A DNA stretch of 64,000 nt from an uncultured Prevotellaceae bacterium (GTDB lineage Bacteria > Bacteroidota > Bacteroidia > Bacteroidales > Bacteroidaceae): contig ONCZ01000030.1 of assembly GCA_900316445.1 (NCBI GenBank), positions 1-64,000 of the forward strand, in the 5' to 3' direction. Below the pieces are notes generated by a model. The model saw nothing but the letters and a program-made list of their open reading frames with translations. It was not told where the DNA came from and ran no database searches. This document shows, in pieces, positions 21,645-28,990 of the stretch (position 1 is the first letter of the stretch; every line of letters starts with the position of its first letter). Both the position numbers and the translations under genes were made by a program.

Positions 21645-22516
21645 TTACCTCTTTCCGCCATTAAGAGCTCTATCTCCTGTTCGTTGATGCCTACCATCGC
21701 TTCGCCAAGATCCTCACTGAGTTTGGCTAACAACTGGGCATCTTGATAATTGGTCACAGCCTGCACAATAGCAGAAGCACGCTTGGCAGGATTGCCGCTC
21801 TTGAAGATTCCACTGCCAACAAATACACCTTCAGCACCCAACTGCATCATCAGAGCCGCATCGGCAGGAGTAGCCACACCACCAGCAGCAAAGTTCACCA
21901 CGGGCAGTTTGCCATTCTCATGAACGTATTGCACAAGTTCGTAGGGCGCTTGTAACTGTTTAGCAGCCTCGTAGAGCTCGTCTTCGCTCATCGACACCAG
22001 CCGACGGATTTCACTCTGCATCAGTCGCATATGACTCACCGCCTGCACCACGTCGCCCGTGCCCGGCTCGCCCTTTGTCCTGATCATCGTGGCACCCTCG
22101 GCAATACGGCGTAAAGCCTCACCTAGATTCTTCGCACCACAAACAAAGGGCACGTCGAACTTCGTCTTGTCGATGTGATAGATGTTATCAGCAGGACTAA
22201 GAACCTCGCTTTCATCAATATAGTCAATCTCGATAGCCTGCAGAATCTGTGCCTCAGCAATGTGGCCGATACGGCATTTCGCCATCACGGGAATGCTCAC
22301 AGCCTCCTGAATGCCACGAATCATCTTGGGATCACTCATTCTTGATACACCGCCTGCTGCACGGATGTCGGCAGGGATCCTTTCCAAGGCCATCACAGCG
22401 CAGGCTCCTGCCTCTTCTGCAATACATGCCTGTTCAGGGGTTGTCACGTCCATAATCACTCCGCCTTTCAGCATCTGGGCTAGTTGGCGGTTCAAATCAC
22501 GTCTTTCGTTTGTCAT
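21641..22516 (-). CDS. pdxS: Pyridoxal 5'-phosphate synthase, lyase subunit
   Basis: 291 residues. Builds PLP directly from ribose 5-phosphate, glyceraldehyde 3-phosphate and ammonia. Highly conserved ([63 protein letters not shown]). It lies 18 bp after serine acetyltransferase, so it is probably in the sulfur operon, where two PLP enzymes (cysteine desulfurase and sulfhydrylase) sit on the other arm. Confidence 0.96.
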   Translation of the reverse strand: MTNERRDLNRQLAQMLKGGVIMDVTTPEQACIAEEAGACAVMALERIPADIRAAGGVSRMSDPKMIRGIQEAVSIPVMAKCRIGHIAEAQILQAIEIDYIDESEVLSPADNIYHIDKTKFDVPFVCGAKNLGEALRRIAEGATMIRTKGEPGTGDVVQAVSHMRLMQSEIRRLVSMSEDELYEAAKQLQAPYELVQYVHENGKLPVVNFAAGGVATPADAALMMQLGAEGVFVGSGIFKSGNPAKRASAIVQAVTNYQDAQLLAKLSEDLGEAMVGINEQEIELLMAERGK

Positions 22517-22534
22517 TTTCCTAATCTTTTGTGT

Positions 22535-23458
22535 TTAAATACCCAGACCTCCTTCAAAATGCCTTTCTACAGCCTTTGATTGCTGGACGCGGGAGTTGGG
22601 AGCCACATCGTGGATCACCCAGATGTTACCGCCGATAACGGAGTCGTGGCCGATGGTGATACGGCCCAGAATGCTGGCGTTGCTATAGATGGTGACGTTG
22701 TCCTCGATGATGGGATGGCGGGGTATGTTAAGCATATTGCCATCGCTGTCTTTTTTAAAGCTCTTGGAACCCAGCGTCACACCCTGATAGAGCGTTACAT
22801 GACTGCCGATGATACAGGTCTCACCAATAACAACTCCTGTACCGTGATCAATGGCAAAGTATTCGCCAATCTGAGCACCGGGATGGATGTCGATACCAGT
22901 CTCTGAGTGTGCGAGCTCGGTGATGATACGTGGAATGACAGGCACTTGCAGTTCGTGTAGTTTGTGGGCGATACGATAGTGGATCATAGCTTTCGTCACA
23001 GGATAGCTGAAGATAATCTCGCCATAATTGATGGCAGCAGGGTCGTTGTCAAACATTGCCTGCACGTCAGTATAGAGCAACCGTTTGATTTCAGGCAGTG
23101 CATCGATAAGTTGCAATGCCAGGTCTCTGGCCTTATCCTGTACCTGCTGCCTCGACGTGATGGTATCGCCTTTCTCGCCAAACTGAAGGCCATAGGATAT
23201 CTGTCTTGCCAGTGTCTGAAGCAGCTCTTCCATATGGACGCCAATATTGTAAGAGCGGATGGTCTCATGGCACTGCCGCTTGTTGAAGTAATCAGGAAAG
23301 ATGATGCTCTTTACCAGATTGATGATTTTCTTCACCTGTTCCACAGAGGGGAGTGAAGCTTCCGTCTGTGGCATCATACGTATTTCCTGTTCCGTCTGGC
23401 GCGATAGCTGACGGACATTACGCTCGAGTATTTCTATAGTTTTTGTGTCCATATCCAA
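22535..23458 (-). CDS. cysE: Serine O-acetyltransferase (second copy, sulfur cluster)
   Basis: 307 residues, the same EpsC/SatA architecture as the copy at 11388-12308 and clearly homologous throughout (LPSVEQVK, FPDYFNKRQ, DHGTGVVIGET, NIPRHPIIED). Supplies O-acetylserine, a possible acceptor for sulfur carried by the ThiS-like protein encoded in the same operon. The start could be 23458 (MDMDTK) or 23452. It is separated from the JAMM gene by 30 bp containing an AATTGTCAATTA repeat. Confidence 0.92.
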   Translation of the reverse strand: MDMDTKTIEILERNVRQLSRQTEQEIRMMPQTEASLPSVEQVKKIINLVKSIIFPDYFNKRQCHETIRSYNIGVHMEELLQTLARQISYGLQFGEKGDTITSRQQVQDKARDLALQLIDALPEIKRLLYTDVQAMFDNDPAAINYGEIIFSYPVTKAMIHYRIAHKLHELQVPVIPRIITELAHSETGIDIHPGAQIGEYFAIDHGTGVVIGETCIIGSHVTLYQGVTLGSKSFKKDSDGNMLNIPRHPIIEDNVTIYSNASILGRITIGHDSVIGGNIWVIHDVAPNSRVQQSKAVERHFEGGLGI

Positions 23459-23488
23459 TTGTCAATTATCAACTATCAATTGTCAATT
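23459..23488. repeat. AATTGTCAATTA-type spacer repeat
   Basis: CAATTGTCAATTATCAACTA-like sequence between two genes of one operon. A close copy lies at 9390-9420 between the SpoIID and AmpG-like genes. Confidence 0.5.
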
Positions 23489-23887
23489 TTAAAGATGTAC
23501 CTCCTTATCCACCACTTCACCGTTCAGAATCTTGAAGGAGTTGAGGTGAACGCCCTCGTGGAGTGAAAGGATGGCATAGCGGATGGTGGGGTCTTTGGCC
23601 AGACGGAGGTCCTCCTGAGAAGGGCGCGAGGGTGAGGCTGGATGGCTGTGCCAGTTGGCGAGGATCTTCAGGCCTTTGCTTCGTGCATATTTCAAGGCAG
23701 CAAACTGGTCCTTCGGCGCGAAAGAGAAATGTTCCGGAGAGTGGTCGATATTCTCCATCCAATAATTCTCTGTCACGACGTCACCCTCCTCACCGCTGAT
23801 GCCCAGCAGGTAACCGCACGTCTCGTTGGGTGCGTCCTGCTGGGCCTGGCTGATCAATGCATCAATTATTTCATTACTTATAAACAT
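23489..23887 (-). CDS. JAMM (Mov34/MPN) metalloprotease, Mec+/HcyD type
   Basis: 132 residues. The complete zinc motif is visible: Glu22, then His80-Ser-His82-Pro, Ser90 and Asp93 (WHSHPASPSRPSQED). Small stand-alone JAMM proteins next to a ThiS-like carrier trim residues beyond its Gly-Gly end or release a newly formed amino acid (Mec+ in the mycobacterial CysO pathway, HcyD in Wolinella methionine synthesis, QbsD in Pseudomonas). The carrier here ends GGGSIE, so trimming of the last residues is the expected job. The E1-like gene is 16 bp away. Confidence 0.88.
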   Translation of the reverse strand: MFISNEIIDALISQAQQDAPNETCGYLLGISGEEGDVVTENYWMENIDHSPEHFSFAPKDQFAALKYARSKGLKILANWHSHPASPSRPSQEDLRLAKDPTIRYAILSLHEGVHLNSFKILNGEVVDKEVHL

Positions 23888-23903
23888 ACTTCTTTTTCTT
23901 TTA

Positions 23904-24713
23904 TCAGTGGTCTTTGAGGTCGCAGGCGGCCAGTTCGTAGTCGATGAGATGGTCGATAGTGGGATTCGTGCCGCAGATGGCGCACGAGTCGCGATGACGA
24001 ACGGGAACTGTGCGGAACTGCATCGTCTTGGCGTCGAAGGTGAGCAGACGGTTCGTCAGCAATTCACCAATGCCTGTGAAATACTTCAGGGTCTCTGCGG
24101 CCTGAATGGTGCCCAGCATACCAGCGATGGCGCCGAGTACGCCAGCCTGCGAGCAGGTAGGAACGGCTCCTGCAGGAGGCGGTTCTTTGAACATACAACG
24201 ATAGCAGGCCGTGCCAGGCAGATGGGTAAACGTCTGACCGTTGAAACGCAGGATGCCACCGTGTGAGAAAGGTTTACCCGCCATCACACAAGCATCGCTG
24301 ATGAGGAACTTCACAGGGAAGTTGTCAGTACCGTCGACAATAAAGTCGTACTCCTTAATAATATCGAGCGCGTTCGACGAGTCAAGGAATTTGTAATAAG
24401 TCTCCACCTTCACATCGGGATTGATGGCCTTGATCTTCTCCTCTGCACTTTTCACTTTCGGCACGCCCACGTCCTTGGTGAAGTGAATCACCTGACGCTG
24501 GAGGTTGCTCAGATCGACAACATCAGCATCCACGATACCGATGGTGCCAATGCCTGCCGCAGCGAGGTAGAGCGATACGGGAGCCCCCAGTCCGCCAGCC
24601 CCCACCACGAGCACACGCGCGTTCATTATCTTTTCTTGTCCCTCTACGCCGACATCCTGCAAGAGGATGTGCCGAGAATAGCGCTGTATCTGTTCTTCTG
24701 TAAAATCTATCAT
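23904..24713 (-). CDS. E1-like sulfur-carrier adenylyltransferase (ThiF/MoeB/HcyF type)
   Basis: 269 residues. Adenylates the C-terminal glycine of the ThiS-like carrier so that it can accept sulfur as a thiocarboxylate. Visible: the nucleotide-binding VGAGGLGAPV at 37-46, NLQRQ at 70-74, DGTDNFPVKF, zinc cysteines Cys170/Cys173 and Cys244/Cys247, and a candidate active cysteine Cys187 in TCSQAG. No C-terminal rhodanese domain, so sulfur must come from another protein; the TusA, DsrE and desulfurase on the other arm are candidates. The carrier gene lies 45 bp upstream. Confidence 0.9.
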   Translation of the reverse strand: MIDFTEEQIQRYSRHILLQDVGVEGQEKIMNARVLVVGAGGLGAPVSLYLAAAGIGTIGIVDADVVDLSNLQRQVIHFTKDVGVPKVKSAEEKIKAINPDVKVETYYKFLDSSNALDIIKEYDFIVDGTDNFPVKFLISDACVMAGKPFSHGGILRFNGQTFTHLPGTACYRCMFKEPPPAGAVPTCSQAGVLGAIAGMLGTIQAAETLKYFTGIGELLTNRLLTFDAKTMQFRTVPVRHRDSCAICGTNPTIDHLIDYELAACDLKDH

Positions 24714-24731
24714 AATACTAATGCGGTAGCA

Positions 24732-24762
24732 AATTCTTCACTCTTCACTTTTCACTCTTCAC
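24732..24762. repeat. GTGAAGAGTGAAAAG-type repeat at the ThiS-like stop
   Basis: On the minus strand GAGTGAAGAGTGAAAAGTGA begins in the last codons of the carrier gene. The final GAG codon and the TGA stop are part of the repeat. The same unit overlaps the stops of rlmN and of the hybrid kinase gene. Confidence 0.65.
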
Positions 24763-24974
24763 TCTATAGATCCTCCTCCCATAAAATACAGGAAATCGAC
24801 CTTGTCGCCTTCCTTCAGTTGAATACTCTCCCAGTCCTCGCGCTCGGCAAACTCCTCGTTCACCTGCACGCTGACCATCTCGGGCTGCAACACGTTCTGC
24901 TGCTGAATCAGTTCACTCACATTGAGCGGCAGGCTCACTTCCTGCGCATCTCCATTTACATAAATCTTTGCCAT
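24759..24974 (-). CDS. ThiS/MoaD-like sulfur carrier protein (HcyS/CysO type)
   Basis: 71 residues, beta-grasp fold (MAKIYVNGDAQEV, LNVSELIQQ, VSVQVNEEF, LKEGDKVDFLYFMGGG). Its C-terminus reads GGG followed by Ser-Ile-Glu. Standard ThiS ends at Gly-Gly, so three residues must be removed before activation, which fits the JAMM protease two genes downstream. The start at 24974 is set by the promoter: the transcript should begin near 24992, downstream of the ATG at 25082 that a longest-ORF rule would pick. It is the first gene of the leftward arm. Confidence 0.9.
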   Translation of the reverse strand: MAKIYVNGDAQEVSLPLNVSELIQQQNVLQPEMVSVQVNEEFAEREDWESIQLKEGDKVDFLYFMGGGSIE

Positions 24975-25148
24975 AATCATTTGAGTTTGAATCTGGGTGC
25001 AAAGGTACGGCGATTTCTTCGATACCACAATCCCACAGGAATGGTAAATCGCATACCATATCAAGGGTATGCAGAATGCCACAAATGTGCGATTGTGGGA
25101 GTGCCAAAACCACCGTACCTTTGCACCCAGAACTCGAACGTTATTTTT
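24975..25148. promoter_or_regulatory. Dyad-symmetric divergent promoter of the sulfur cluster
   Basis: The whole intergenic region is an imperfect palindrome centred on 25061.5. Outer arms of 18 bp are identical (CTGGGTGCAAAGGTACGG at 24993-25010, its complement at 25113-25130) and contain the -7 box of each promoter (TACCTTTGC, 25116-25124 plus; 24999-25007 minus). Next come CCACAATC (25025-25032) and GATTGTGG (25091-25098), about 23 bp from the -7 boxes and so likely part of the -33 region. At the centre, GCATACC (25051-25057) and GGTATGC (25066-25072) with 8 bp between form a probable operator. The two ATGs (24974, 25149) are also equidistant from the centre. Confidence 0.85.
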
Positions 25149-25628
25149 ATGGCAGAAAACAAGAAACTAAGCATCATCGCCTTCAGTGGCGATTTCGACA
25201 AACTGACAGCAGTATTTACATTAGGTACGGGCGCGGCTGCAGTAGGTTATGAGGTGAACATCTTCTTCACCTTCTGGGGCCTCGACGCCATCAAGCAGAA
25301 ACAGGGCCGAAGCTTTACCGGCGGCAACTGGCTGACGAAGATCTTCGGTTTTATGATGGGCGGACTCCATGCTACTCCCACGAGCCGTTTTAACTTCTTC
25401 GGAGCAGGACCCAAAATCTTCCGCTACCTGATGCGTAAGAACAACGTGGCGACCCTCGAAGAACTCGTCGAGGCCGCCAAAGCTCTCGGCATCAACCTCT
25501 ACGCCTGCGAGATGGCGATGCACGTGCTCGGCCTGAAAAAAGAGGATTTCATCCCTGAGGTGAAGGACGTGCTCGGGGTGGCATCGTTCCTCAACCTCAG
25601 CGAGGGCGGACAGACATTATTTATTTAA
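25149..25628 (+). CDS. DsrE/DsrF/DrsH-like sulfur-transfer protein
   Basis: 159 residues, cytoplasmic. DsrE-type fold with the conserved cysteine in LYACEMAMHVLG (Cys120), the position used to carry a persulfide in relatives. Such proteins commonly pair with TusA, as here. The start at 25149 is fixed by the -7 box at 25116; upstream ATGs in the same frame lie before the promoter. First gene of the rightward arm. Confidence 0.88.
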   Translation: MAENKKLSIIAFSGDFDKLTAVFTLGTGAAAVGYEVNIFFTFWGLDAIKQKQGRSFTGGNWLTKIFGFMMGGLHATPTSRFNFFGAGPKIFRYLMRKNNVATLEELVEAAKALGINLYACEMAMHVLGLKKEDFIPEVKDVLGVASFLNLSEGGQTLFI

Positions 25629-25663
25629 AACAACGGATTTCACAGATTTAACGGATTAAGGAT
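25629..25663. repeat. ACGGATT-type spacer repeat
   Basis: AACGGATTTCACAGATTTAA-like sequence, one arm of the palindromic repeat family seen in full at 28904-28990 and 30221-30325. Confidence 0.55.
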
Positions 25664-25888
25664 ATGGCAACAAAGGTATTAGACATCACGAAGGAGCACT
25701 GCCCGATGACCTTCGTCAAAACCAAGATCGAACTCTCGAAGCTCAAGCCAGGCGACATTCTGGAAGTACTTCTCGCCGAGGGCGAACCCCTCGACAACGT
25801 GCCCCGCAATGCCAAGGAGCAGGGCTATAACGTCCTCTCCGTCGAGCACGTAGAAGGTACGACGCACAAAGTAACGATAAAAAAGTAA
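25664..25888 (+). CDS. TusA-family sulfurtransferase
   Basis: 74 residues, single SirA/TusA domain. The sulfur-accepting cysteine is Cys13 in the conserved CPMTFVK motif. TusA proteins take persulfide sulfur from cysteine desulfurases and pass it on. Lying between dsrE and the encapsulin/desulfurase pair, it is the likely relay between desulfurase and the E1/carrier system. Confidence 0.92.
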   Translation: MATKVLDITKEHCPMTFVKTKIELSKLKPGDILEVLLAEGEPLDNVPRNAKEQGYNVLSVEHVEGTTHKVTIKK

Positions 25889-25934
25889 AAAAATAAAACG
25901 GTAAAAAAGTAAAACATTTAAAACTCAAACAATT

Positions 25935-27374
25935 ATGGCAGATTCAAATTTACAGCGCAGTGTGACCACTGCTACCGCCAGAAGACTGGCAACCACCACC
26001 AAGACCGCCCCACAGATGGGCTCCATCACCCCGAGATTACTCCTGAAACTCCTGCCCTGGGTGCAGGTCAGCGGCGGCACGTTCCGCGTGAACCGCACGA
26101 AGGTCGAGCTTCGTAAGAACGACCGCCTTCCCATCCAGTATGTGAACGGCGTACCGTCGTTTACAGCGAAGAACCTCAAGGCCATTCCCCTCTTCTCTGA
26201 ATTCGATGACGAAATACTGAACCGTCTGGTCAGCTCGTTCGAGACCAAAGAGGTGGATGTCGATAAGCTCTTCGTGGAGGAGGGCAAGGACAAACAACGC
26301 TTCTTCATCGTGGCCAGCGGACAGGCAGAAGTCATCAGCAAGGGTCCTCACGGCGAAGACTTACGGATTGCTCTATTAGGCGACGGTGAGTATTTTGGCG
26401 AGGCAGATTTACTGGATGAGCAGGAATCGACCGTTAGCGTACGTGCCATCACGCCGACCACATTCCTCGGTCTGAAACTGAAGGAGCTGATCAAGTTCAT
26501 CAAGGAGGTGCCCGACTTCCGCGAGACGTTCGAAAAAGCCGTTGACAAGCAATTGCGTCTGAAGGCATCCGTCAACGACAACGGTGAAAAGCACATTGAC
26601 CTCGTCAGCGGTCACGAGGAGGACAACATCATCCCTGAGACCTACATCGACTACGAGGAGAATCCGACGGAATACTCACTGAACACACTGCAGACGGTGG
26701 TTCGTGTGCATACCCGTGTGAGCGATCTTTATAATAATCCCTACAACCAGCTGGAGGAACAGCTTCGCCTCTCAATCGAGAGCATCAAGGAACGTCAGGA
26801 GTGGGAACTCATCAACAACAAGAAGTTCGGTCTGCTGGCTGCCGCCAATCCCGCCTACCGTATCACCACACGTTACGGCTCGCCCACACCCGACGACCTC
26901 GACGAACTGCTGTCGTTAGTCTGGAAGGAGCCCGCCTTCTTCATTGCCCATCCGAGAGCCATCGCAGCCTTCGAACGCGAATGTACGTGGCGTGGTGTGC
27001 CCCCTGTGACCACCGATCTTTTCGGAACTCGCGTGGTTCTGTGGCGCGGTGTGCCCCTGATTCCGAGCGACAAGGTGGAGGTAGAAGGACAGTACCTGAC
27101 TGGCCGCGGCGTTGGTACGACGAAGATTATCCTCGTTCGCGTCGGTGAGAAGAACCAGGGTGTGATCGGTCTTCACCAGAGCGGCATCCCAGGCGAGATA
27201 GCCCCATCGCTAAGTGCCCGCCTGATGGGTCTCGACAAGTTCGGCGTGGCCTCATATCTGCTCACGAAGTACTTCTCGCTGGCCGCCCTCACCGACGATG
27301 CCATCGCCGTGCTCGAGAACGTCGAGGTGGGCTATTATCACGATTATCAGCACAGGAATAAAGTAGAGAAATAA
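25935..27374 (+). CDS. Family-2 encapsulin shell protein with cNMP-binding-like domain (2B type)
   Basis: 479 residues. The N-terminal arm (ATARRLATTTKTAPQMGSIT, then LLLKLLPWVQVSGGTFRVNR) and the C-terminal HK97-like region (ELLSLVWKEPAFFIAHPRAIAAFERE, GTTKIILVRVGEKNQGVIGL) are those of family-2 encapsulins (SrpI type), which self-assemble into hollow icosahedral shells. Residues about 78-205 are an inserted cyclic-nucleotide-binding-like domain, the mark of subfamily 2B. Its phosphate cassette reads FGEADLLDEQESTVSVRA; the arginine that normally holds the cyclic phosphate (PR in FGE...PRxAT) appears replaced by Ser, so the ligand may differ. Its stop overlaps the ATG of the cysteine desulfurase, the expected cargo. 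Confidence 0.92.
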   Translation: MADSNLQRSVTTATARRLATTTKTAPQMGSITPRLLLKLLPWVQVSGGTFRVNRTKVELRKNDRLPIQYVNGVPSFTAKNLKAIPLFSEFDDEILNRLVSSFETKEVDVDKLFVEEGKDKQRFFIVASGQAEVISKGPHGEDLRIALLGDGEYFGEADLLDEQESTVSVRAITPTTFLGLKLKELIKFIKEVPDFRETFEKAVDKQLRLKASVNDNGEKHIDLVSGHEEDNIIPETYIDYEENPTEYSLNTLQTVVRVHTRVSDLYNNPYNQLEEQLRLSIESIKERQEWELINNKKFGLLAAANPAYRITTRYGSPTPDDLDELLSLVWKEPAFFIAHPRAIAAFERECTWRGVPPVTTDLFGTRVVLWRGVPLIPSDKVEVEGQYLTGRGVGTTKIILVRVGEKNQGVIGLHQSGIPGEIAPSLSARLMGLDKFGVASYLLTKYFSLAALTDDAIAVLENVEVGYYHDYQHRNKVEK

Positions 27375-28903
27375 TGATTGATATTCAGAATATTAACGGA
27401 TACGGTATACAGGATCCTGGGTTCGAACTGCTGAGGCAGGTGGCGCAGAAATACTGTCCCGAGGAGCTTCAGGCAGAGCGGAAGGAGGTTATTCCTGACG
27501 AGGCGCTGAACCTCACGGAGTTGGAGACAGCCTTCAATGCGCTGTTGGCGGGCGGTAGCGGCTATAGTGAGCTGCCCTATATCGGCGACACTGACGCCCA
27601 TACCTCTTCGCTTCCCAAGGACGACGGCTTCGGCATCGGCATCCCTGAGACACAGAAGCTGCGCGACCTGCACTATGAGGAAGCGGACACGCTGAACTCG
27701 GAGCAGATCAAGCGCGACTTCCCCGTGCTCAATCAGAAGGTGAATGGCCACGACCTCGTGTGGCTCGACAACGGCGCAACGACGCAGAAGCCGAACCAAG
27801 TCATCGACAAGATTTCAGAGTATTACCGTACTTATAATAGTAACATCCATCGCGGGGCGCATACCCTTGCCGCCCGTGCGACGGATGCCTACGAGGAGGC
27901 TCGCGAAAAAGTGCAGCGGTTCATCAACGCCGCCACCAGCGAGGAGATCATCTTCGTGCGCGGCACCACAGAGGGCATCAACCTCGTGGCGCAAACCTAC
28001 GGACGACAGTTCCTGACGCCGGGCGATGATGTCATCGTCAGCGAACTCGACCACCACGCAAACATAGTTCCCTGGCAGCGCGTTGCTCAAGAGAAAGGCG
28101 CCACACTGCGGGCCATTCCCACGGATCAAAACGGCGACCTGATACTGTCTGAGTTCGAGCGCATCATCACGCCTCGTACACGATTCGTCTCAGTGGGCCA
28201 TGTGAACAACACCTTCGGTACTATCAACGACGTACAGCGCATCATCGAGATTGCTCATTCGCACAATATTCCTGTGCTGATAGACGGTGCACAGTCCATC
28301 GCTCACACGCCCGTCGATGTGCAGGCTTTGGGTGCAGACTTCTTCGTGTTCAGCGGTCATAAGATTTACGGTCCCAATGGCATCGGCGTGGTCTATGGTC
28401 GCAAGGAACTCTTGGATAAGATGCAACCCTGGCAGGGTGGTGGCAACATGATCAAGGATGTGTCCATCGAGCGTACGGAGTACAACGTACCTCCTGCCCG
28501 CTTCGAGGCAGGTACGCCCAACGTGGCCGACGCCATCGGATTGGGTGCTGCCCTCGACTACGTGAGCCATCTCGGCATCCGTAACATCGAGCATCACGAG
28601 CACCAGTTGACGGAGTATGCCCGTGAGCAACTCGCCCAGATTCCAGGTCTGACGCTCATTGGCAATCCCAAGAACCGCGTCTCTGTCGTGTCGTTCGTTC
28701 TCGACGGCATTCCCGTTCCCGAAACAGGTACGTTATTAGATAAGGAGGGCATCGCCGTGCGTGCAGGTCACCACTGTGCCCAGCCCGCCCTTCGTGCCCT
28801 GGGTTACGAAATGAGTGTCCGTCCCACCTTTGCGCTCTACAATACCCGCGAAGACGTGGACAAACTCGTGATTGCTATACGAAAGATTGTAGGACAAAAA
28901 TAA
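27374..28903 (+). CDS. Cysteine desulfurase with N-terminal cargo extension
   Basis: 509 residues. The PLP-dependent SufS-type domain begins near residue 110 (IKRDFPVLNQKVNGHDLVWLDNGATTQKP). The PLP lysine is Lys330 (SGHKIYGP) and the persulfide cysteine Cys468 (RAGHHCAQP). The first 110 or so residues are an extra, weakly structured, acidic segment with an ALLAGGSGYSELPYIGD stretch, similar in position to the encapsulation segments of desulfurases packed in family-2 encapsulins. ATG overlaps the shell stop by one base, so tight coupling is expected. Converts cysteine to alanine plus enzyme-bound sulfur. Confidence 0.92.
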   Translation: MIDIQNINGYGIQDPGFELLRQVAQKYCPEELQAERKEVIPDEALNLTELETAFNALLAGGSGYSELPYIGDTDAHTSSLPKDDGFGIGIPETQKLRDLHYEEADTLNSEQIKRDFPVLNQKVNGHDLVWLDNGATTQKPNQVIDKISEYYRTYNSNIHRGAHTLAARATDAYEEAREKVQRFINAATSEEIIFVRGTTEGINLVAQTYGRQFLTPGDDVIVSELDHHANIVPWQRVAQEKGATLRAIPTDQNGDLILSEFERIITPRTRFVSVGHVNNTFGTINDVQRIIEIAHSHNIPVLIDGAQSIAHTPVDVQALGADFFVFSGHKIYGPNGIGVVYGRKELLDKMQPWQGGGNMIKDVSIERTEYNVPPARFEAGTPNVADAIGLGAALDYVSHLGIRNIEHHEHQLTEYAREQLAQIPGLTLIGNPKNRVSVVSFVLDGIPVPETGTLLDKEGIAVRAGHHCAQPALRALGYEMSVRPTFALYNTREDVDKLVIAIRKIVGQK

Positions 28904-28990
28904 ATTAAAAACAACGGATTGAACGGATTAAACGGATTATCAAGCGCAGAATTTATCCGTGAAATCCGTATAATCCGTTGTAGGAAAAAT
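28904..28990. repeat. Palindromic ACGGATT/AATCCGT repeat
   Basis: ACAACGGATT...ACGGATTAAACGGATT faces AATCCGT...AATCCGTTGT across a short loop, giving a long imperfect hairpin between the desulfurase and sulfhydrylase genes. Confidence 0.75.

Noticed and set aside
20369..24713. Both E1-like genes considered as parts of the sulfur-carrier system
   Set aside because: The gene at 20369 has the TcdA C-terminus and lacks the zinc cysteines, so it belongs to tRNA modification; only the one at 23904 fits the carrier system.
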